Shown here: piece after piece, positions 59,101-64,000 of the stretch
Layout: the number at the start of each line of letters is the position of its first letter
How positions within the stretch are numbered: position 1 is the first letter of the stretch
Assembly (NCBI RefSeq): GCF_000524195.1
Contig: NW_020170454.1
Location: 250,353-314,352 of the forward strand
Direction of reading: 5' to 3'
Length of the DNA: 64,000 bases
From: Echinococcus granulosus
Lineage: Eukaryota; Platyhelminthes; Cestoda; Cyclophyllidea; Taeniidae
Position numbers and translations under genes: made by a program
The notes under the pieces: model-generated
What the model was told of the DNA's origin: nothing
Databases searched by the model: none
Seen by the model: the letters and a program-made list of their open reading frames with translations, nothing else

Positions 59101-62100
59101 GGTGGCTAGGAAAAGAATCTAGCGATTTTATGTATTTACAAGAAGCAGAAATTCTCCACGAAATAAATTTCCTGCGGAGAGATAAGCCTGCAGAGGGCCT
59201 GCAACATGTGCCTTAATAGGAATTTGGAGTCCTTGTAGCCAAATTAGGAAGGATTCGGCTCATGGCTTTCCTTCATGTCCTCTAGTCAGTCTCAATTTAT
59301 TTCAAGCACATGCGCTAGCCGAATGAGACCGTGTGGCAGATCTTTTCAGTATTTCACAGGAATCTATGTTACTAGTCACCCAATTCCTCTGCTTGCACGT
59401 TATAAGCTCACTGCTGGACTCGTTTGCCTTATAATATACTTGGGGATACCTCAGGATACCCAATATATACCGAGAGATAGAAACGACACTTTGGAGTAGG
59501 TTCAAATTAAGTTATAGAGAGTCGGTGTTAGTAACTGAAATCACAAATTTATAAAATAGTAGTGCTACTACCAAAGCATCGCGAGTCTCCACCTACGAGG
59601 AATGAGTCACAGTTGCTTACCTCAGAGACGCCAGCGTCAACAGCCTCATTGGGAGGCGAAGTGAGGAAGGAGCGCAACGCAGACACAAATTCAGTACCGA
59701 CCATGGCGTTGATGAATTTGGCAATCTCCGTCAACTGGGCGTCCAGATGACGTAAACAGACGACACCACCATTACTATCGCAAGTACCAGCATTATTGAT
59801 AGCAAGGAGGGATTCGCGGGTGTTGGTGATTAAATCAAGGGCGGAGCAGAAGTCGTTCGACTTAAGGAGAGATTGGATTGTGGGCTGAGCAGCGTGTACG
59901 GAAGAGATCACTTTTAACTAAATGCGGAAAATGGAAAAGAGGGAGTAAGTGTGAGATACTTGAGTAGTAGTAAGTAATATGTAATATGGAAAGACAGCAC
60001 CTTCCCACATAACATAAGCGTGAAGTCGATCCAGGCAGGCATTTAGGGAGCATTAGAATAACAAATGAGGTACAATAGGGTGGATTCATTAGAACACAAC
60101 AAGGAAGACGCACCTTCGCAAGAAGCATCTTCAGATTCCTTCGCCGACGAGCCAATCTGGCAATTTGTCCGGCCCCACGACAGTATATTGCGTCCACCTC
60201 CTCCAGTCGTGTCCTGAAAGTAGTCACAGCCGAATAAAATTTTTCATTTCGAGTGGATTGCGACCCCTACTAGATATTACTAAAACTTCTTCCGCATTTC
60301 CAGCTCTTCAAACCTCCGTTGTTAACAATGGTAGTTGATGTTTCAAAGAAGAACCACGCCTGAATAAACAGGATCAGTTAGGTCCTACCCGTGGAATGTT
60401 ATAGAGGCAAGCCATTTACTGTAGAAAGACGAATTGGTGAAGATTCACGACAGAAGGACTACAGATGCTATGCCAACTTTTGACAGTTACCCCGATCTTA
60501 GATCCTGCATTACGCTAGCCATTGTACACTCCCTGAGCAGCATGGCCTTCGGACCATGGCAGTAGCCCCTCATCCCTTCTCTACATCGGCAGTACATTTT
60601 CTGTTTTAGTATTATAACTTCCTTTATCTTCAGAAAAGACTCGGAGCGCTACACTACGTCGCAGCCTTTCTCATTGTCCTGCAAGATGGTTGTCACACGT
60701 TTGGCCTAGAAGTCTACTCATCCCACCCAGGCCACAAGTACCCCAGTCTGCATTCACGGTTTTTCAAACACTAGCAATGCAAATGGATCGAAAGTAGTGA
60801 AGCAATATACGACTTACCGCACGGCATTGAGCCGAGAGATGGTTTGACTCAGTTGATCCTTTATCACGTCGTGTGCACGTACAGCTTCAAAAAAGGCTGG
60901 GGAACGCTCGGACACCTAAAAAATTGAACACCAATGGCCAGTAAATAAAGACATAAAGGCGAAGAAGAGAGAGTGGGAGTGGTAAGGGTAAAAGGCCACT
61001 TAAAACTTAAACGGAGGGAAATAAATAAAGTTGTAAATAAATATTGACATATAAAAGCCCAAACTGGTAAGTGACAGTTAAGTTGACAACTAGGTCAGAG
61101 TACATGATACTTTGTCAACGCATGATCTACCTGTTTATCATATCAAGAAAATGAACAAATTTTCAAGCCAAAAAGGGAATTTAAAACCATGGGATGATAG
61201 GCTGAATTAGTGCATAATCTCATGGCAAAAAAAAAACAAGAGATTTTAACTGCGTTACAAAGTTTGACGGTAGCTGTTTCCATTACGGTTTCAAGTGGCA
61301 GAAAGAGAAACAAAAGCAGACAGGAATAAATCGCGTACGGGGAAAAATTAATAAGACAGGTAGGCAGACCTACATAGATGTGAACGGATAGAAAATGAAA
61401 AAATGATAAACAAGTATAGAACGACCACTGACTGACGATAGAATAGTAACAACGTAATGACTTGAATTACTTTTGAATTTCACAGCCAGCAATAACGCGG
61501 TCTCGACTAATGAAAAGTAGATAGATTGGAAGGAAGATAAAGGGTAGACAGTGGGTAGATAGGCAGAGGGAACGGAAATAGAAGGATAGCCAAATAACAG
61601 ACAAGGGAGAAGTTATAAACGGATAGTAAAACGTAAGATAGATGGTGGCAAAAAGGAAGTCACAGACGAACGCACATGGCTGACGATAGCCAATTCGACA
61701 GCATCGAGGCATTGGGAAAGTTGATCGCTCTGTTGGGCAAAAATCCCGATCAGATTTGGGCACAGCCTGCGCCGATACAGGGGGATGACGCTGTTGAACG
61801 TCTCCGGGGAGGATAAATTAAAATTCGCCGAGCAGTAGACTTTAGCTGACTCCAACTCTAGTGAATCTAAACAACGAATAAACTAAGTGAGCTATTCTGT
61901 CCGAGATGCCATTCAACTTGTGACTAATGTCTGACCCAGCAAATTTTTACCTCGTCAGGAAAGAAAAATAGGAGGAGGGTATACTCAGGGGAAACCGTGA
62001 CTGAAGTGGAAAAGAGTTTCTTGGGTAAAAAGGGACTCACTTGGTTGGGAAGATAAATTTCCAGGAGAACGTGAGGCAGCAGCAGGAATCGTCCGTTTGG

Positions 62101-62953
62101 CCAACAGTTTCAGGTAAGGGAGAAACTGGTCTTCATTAATCGCGGGTATATGCAGAGGCGGTACAGGCGCACGTTCAAATGCATCGCCCCAGTAACGAGA
62201 GAATATATCCAACTGAAAGAAACACCAATTTATTCAGCTTGACTTAGATGAGATTAAAAGTAAAAGATGTTAAAGAAAGACAAAATACATAAAAAGCGAT
62301 TTAAGAAGAGAGCAGAAAGAACATATACTTGACGGTCGGATGGATCATTGAGAACGGCTGCCATGTTAACAACAGAATCATACTGCATCCATGCATGCCT
62401 TGCTAAAATAAATCAGATATTATTAGAGGCACTTTCGGTTTCAATTTAGAAACGAAAGAAACTAACGTGGGCTAAGAACACTCAGTTTTCTAACCGTGTT
62501 GGAGCCGACAATTTCGTATTGCCGATAATGTGTTTCGTAACAAGATGACGTTCGTAGTCGTATTCAGAATCGAAAGTCGCTGGCTTATGCGAGTGAGGAT
62601 GAAGTGTATTCATCTTGTTACATACTCCTGAGGGACCGTATCTGAAAAAGTGTTCGAAGCTTCGCTAATTAAATTCACAACATATCTACCAAGTTACATC
62701 ATTTTGCCTTGGCTTTGCATAGACAAAGAAATCAAGACCACACATTGAGTCAACTTAAACACGCAAATACCAACTTTACATACGTGCAAGTGAAAACCGT
62801 CCGACCATGTTCGATTTTTTTCGCCAAGTGATGATGCGTTATATGCTGTACCAGGCCTTCCTGTGAAGAGAACTTTTGCGTCACAGGCTCGCCAGTCTTC
62901 TCGCGCGTTGAGTCTTGTTCACGACATGACTCGCACACCCACGTCCTTTCCAT
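56170..62953 (-). CDS. VPS54: Vacuolar protein sorting-associated protein 54 (VPS54)
   Basis: VPS54 is a subunit of the GARP complex that tethers endosome-derived vesicles at the trans-Golgi network. Exons read on the minus strand: 62953-62784, 62641-~62506, 62402-62329, 62212-62041, 61866-61676, 60915-60818, 60213-60114, 59917-59621, 59043-58702, ~58197-57997, ~57850-57620, ~57541-57335, 57162-57005, ~56932-56820, ~56715-56530, ~56474-56380 and ~56290-56170. Landmarks align in order with human: WMQYDSVVNMAAVLNDPSDR (human VYHSKVNLPAALNDPRL), FSRYWGDAFE, AQPTIQSLLKSNDFCSALDL, CELVLGAGACQSIGLKKISA, ALFPDGGPKQ and the final LVNSELVIYMTFLCGL. ATG at 62953 has a strong context (AAAATGG). The N terminus carries two C2H2-like fingers. 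An LTR-like repeat lies in an intron. A few junctions, notably exon 2 to 3, were not phase-resolved. Confidence 0.9.
60463..60653 (+). repeat. LTR-like repeat copy 3, in VPS54 intron
   Basis: About 190 bp in the intron between VPS54 exons 60915-60818 and 60213-60114, antisense to the gene. It shares GGCCTTCGGACCATGGCAGTAG, TTCTG, CTTCAG and the end CGGAGCGCTACA with the other copies. It is the most diverged; the left end is approximate. Confidence 0.6.
60960..61660 (+). repeat. Purine-rich low-complexity tract in VPS54 intron
   Basis: The + strand is strongly enriched in A and G, with degenerate GATA/GTAGATAG-like repeats most obvious at 61480-61640. It lies in the intron between VPS54 exons 61866-61676 and 60915-60818. 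The transcribed (minus) sense is therefore pyrimidine-rich. No coding potential is recognised. Confidence 0.5.
62506..62953 (-). other. VPS54: VPS54 N-terminal C2H2-like zinc finger exons
   Basis: Exon 1 starts MERTWVCESCREQ and, after a longer than usual loop, has FSSQEGLVQHITHHH, giving C-x2-C ... H-x3-H. Its end VFTCT joins exon 2 (YGPSGVC), whose later part FDSEYDYERHLVTKHIIGN gives H-x4-H, so a second C...C...H...H unit spans the splice. The join uses a GTATGT donor at 62783 and an acceptor before 62641, in phase. Human VPS54 has no such fingers in its N-terminal sequence. Confidence 0.65.
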
Positions 62954-64000
62954 TTTTGCTAGTCGAACCGCGGGAAATATGGGAGAAATTACACTAAGAC
63001 CATTCCGCACACGCAACAGCAAGTAATGCACACACTCGGCAATACTAAGGTCAAGTAATGACCAATCATCACAGTTCTCTGCTTTCAAAGGACTCAGGTT
63101 GCTTATTTGAATAAAAATTCGAGTTATTACTAATTATAGACGATACTCATCTAAAACATTCTTGCACTTACTGTTTTGCTTTATGTGATGGGAAGTATGT
63201 TTAAATCAAGCCTCCTAACTTGTACAAACAAATGAGCCGAATTTCGAAATTCGAATGCAGTGAATTTTGGAAAGTTTTATGGGCAATTTGGACTAATTGC
63301 TTTAAAGAGCACACTTTGACATTTTGTAGCATTTGCTTAGCCATTCTTTCGATGGTCATGCCGTCACTTCACGAACGTGTCTGCAGTGGCTACACATTTA
63401 GTTGCTTCCTCACCTTTTGATAAGCTCAAAACGCATTAAGTGGTCCTTTTTTAATAAGAAAAAATAATTAATTACAAAACTGATTAAGTTTTTGCCCTGA
63501 CTCTGTCGCATACTTTGAGTTTTGCACATGTAGCAAATATGGGAATGGAAAGATAGAATTCAAGGTATTTCGAGTACTCCTCCCATTATGTGAGTAACTG
63601 ACCCTGTACAGATAGAATAACTAAATTTGGAAGCCGCCACTAGTGTCAAATCCTCCCTACTAACCTTGGTTTTCTTGCTTGAGGACACTTTCGATCAGCT
63701 TATATACCTGCGCTACTGCTATAATTACGACCAAATGGACTGATTCACGCATACACTTCCGTGATCTGAAGGACATTTTACACCACAGGCTCATACTTGA
63801 ATACCTCTCCCCAGTTTCCGATCAACAGACCGCAGCCCGATTATGTTCCGCGCAACCACAGAACCCATGAGTATCATTGCACTTGGATCCTACACCGATT
63901 AACACATAACCATCCCTAAGAAATAAAGTTCGCTTCAATATTCATCAGATATGCTATTAGCAACTGGGCTAGGCAATAACTGATGTTGAATTTGACACCC
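62954..64000. other. VPS54 5' flank and unassigned sequence
   Basis: The first ~150 bases (to about 63103) are probably 5' UTR and are nearly identical to 18374-18530. Beyond that, similarity to the duplicate persists only in short blocks up to about 63260. Further right I recognise no gene; the + frames at 63220-63420 and 63679-63870 have no family match. Confidence 0.45.

Noticed and set aside
61467..61763. 98-codon minus-strand frame extending VPS54 exon 5
   Set aside because: The real exon ends at a GTGCGT donor at 61676; the rest is a translation of pyrimidine-rich intron.
1..64000. CRISPR array, bacterial defence system or operon
   Set aside because: Introns, polyadenylation signals and animal gene families show eukaryotic nuclear DNA; no regularly spaced direct repeats were seen.

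Overview
This is a nuclear genomic window from a metazoan. Spliced genes with GT-AG introns, a Ty3/Gypsy-type retroelement and two 100-N scaffold gaps all point that way. The fairly compact introns and diverged but intact animal proteins suggest a flatworm, perhaps a cestode. That assignment is inference; the sequence alone does not prove the species. The standard genetic code fits every gene read.

Layout, left to right. (1) 1-3265 has no exon I can recognise. (2) 3266-4294 (+) is the last exon of an ABCA-type lipid transporter and carries all of the second nucleotide-binding domain. (3) 7347-17431 (+) is a bifunctional glutamyl-prolyl-tRNA synthetase (EPRS). Seventeen exons were read and their splice phases join to 1306 codons plus stop; the extreme 5' end was not found. 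(4) 17432-24060 is repeat-rich. It holds a decayed partial copy of the 5' end of VPS54 (interrupted by a 100-N gap), a broken Gypsy element (RNase H and integrase) and two related ~190 bp LTR-like repeats. (5) 24178-42406 (-) is C2CD3, a multi-C2-domain centriole/cilium protein with about 28 recognisable exons. (6) 44614-48631 (+) is POLD2, the small subunit of DNA polymerase delta, complete in four exons (487 aa). It is head-to-head with C2CD3. (7) 49957-52892 (-) is MRPL4 (mitochondrial uL4m), convergent with POLD2, with the second 100-N gap at or beside an exon. (8) 53471-55720 is a second decayed Gypsy element on the minus strand with its own LTR-like repeat. (9) 56170-62953 (-) is VPS54, the GARP tethering-complex subunit. 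A fourth LTR-like copy lies in one of its introns, and two C2H2-like zinc fingers lie at its N terminus.

The genes are unrelated housekeeping functions: lipid transport, tRNA charging, cilium assembly, DNA replication, mitochondrial translation and Golgi tethering. They are not an operon-like system. The most notable points are the VPS54 N-terminal zinc fingers and their decayed inverted copy about 44 kb away; an EPRS that keeps the GluRS-ProRS fusion but has no visible WHEP repeats; an acidic insertion in uL4m; an octaglycine run in POLD2; and one LTR family shared by four sites. I found no CRISPR array, tRNA, rRNA or bacterial-style system.
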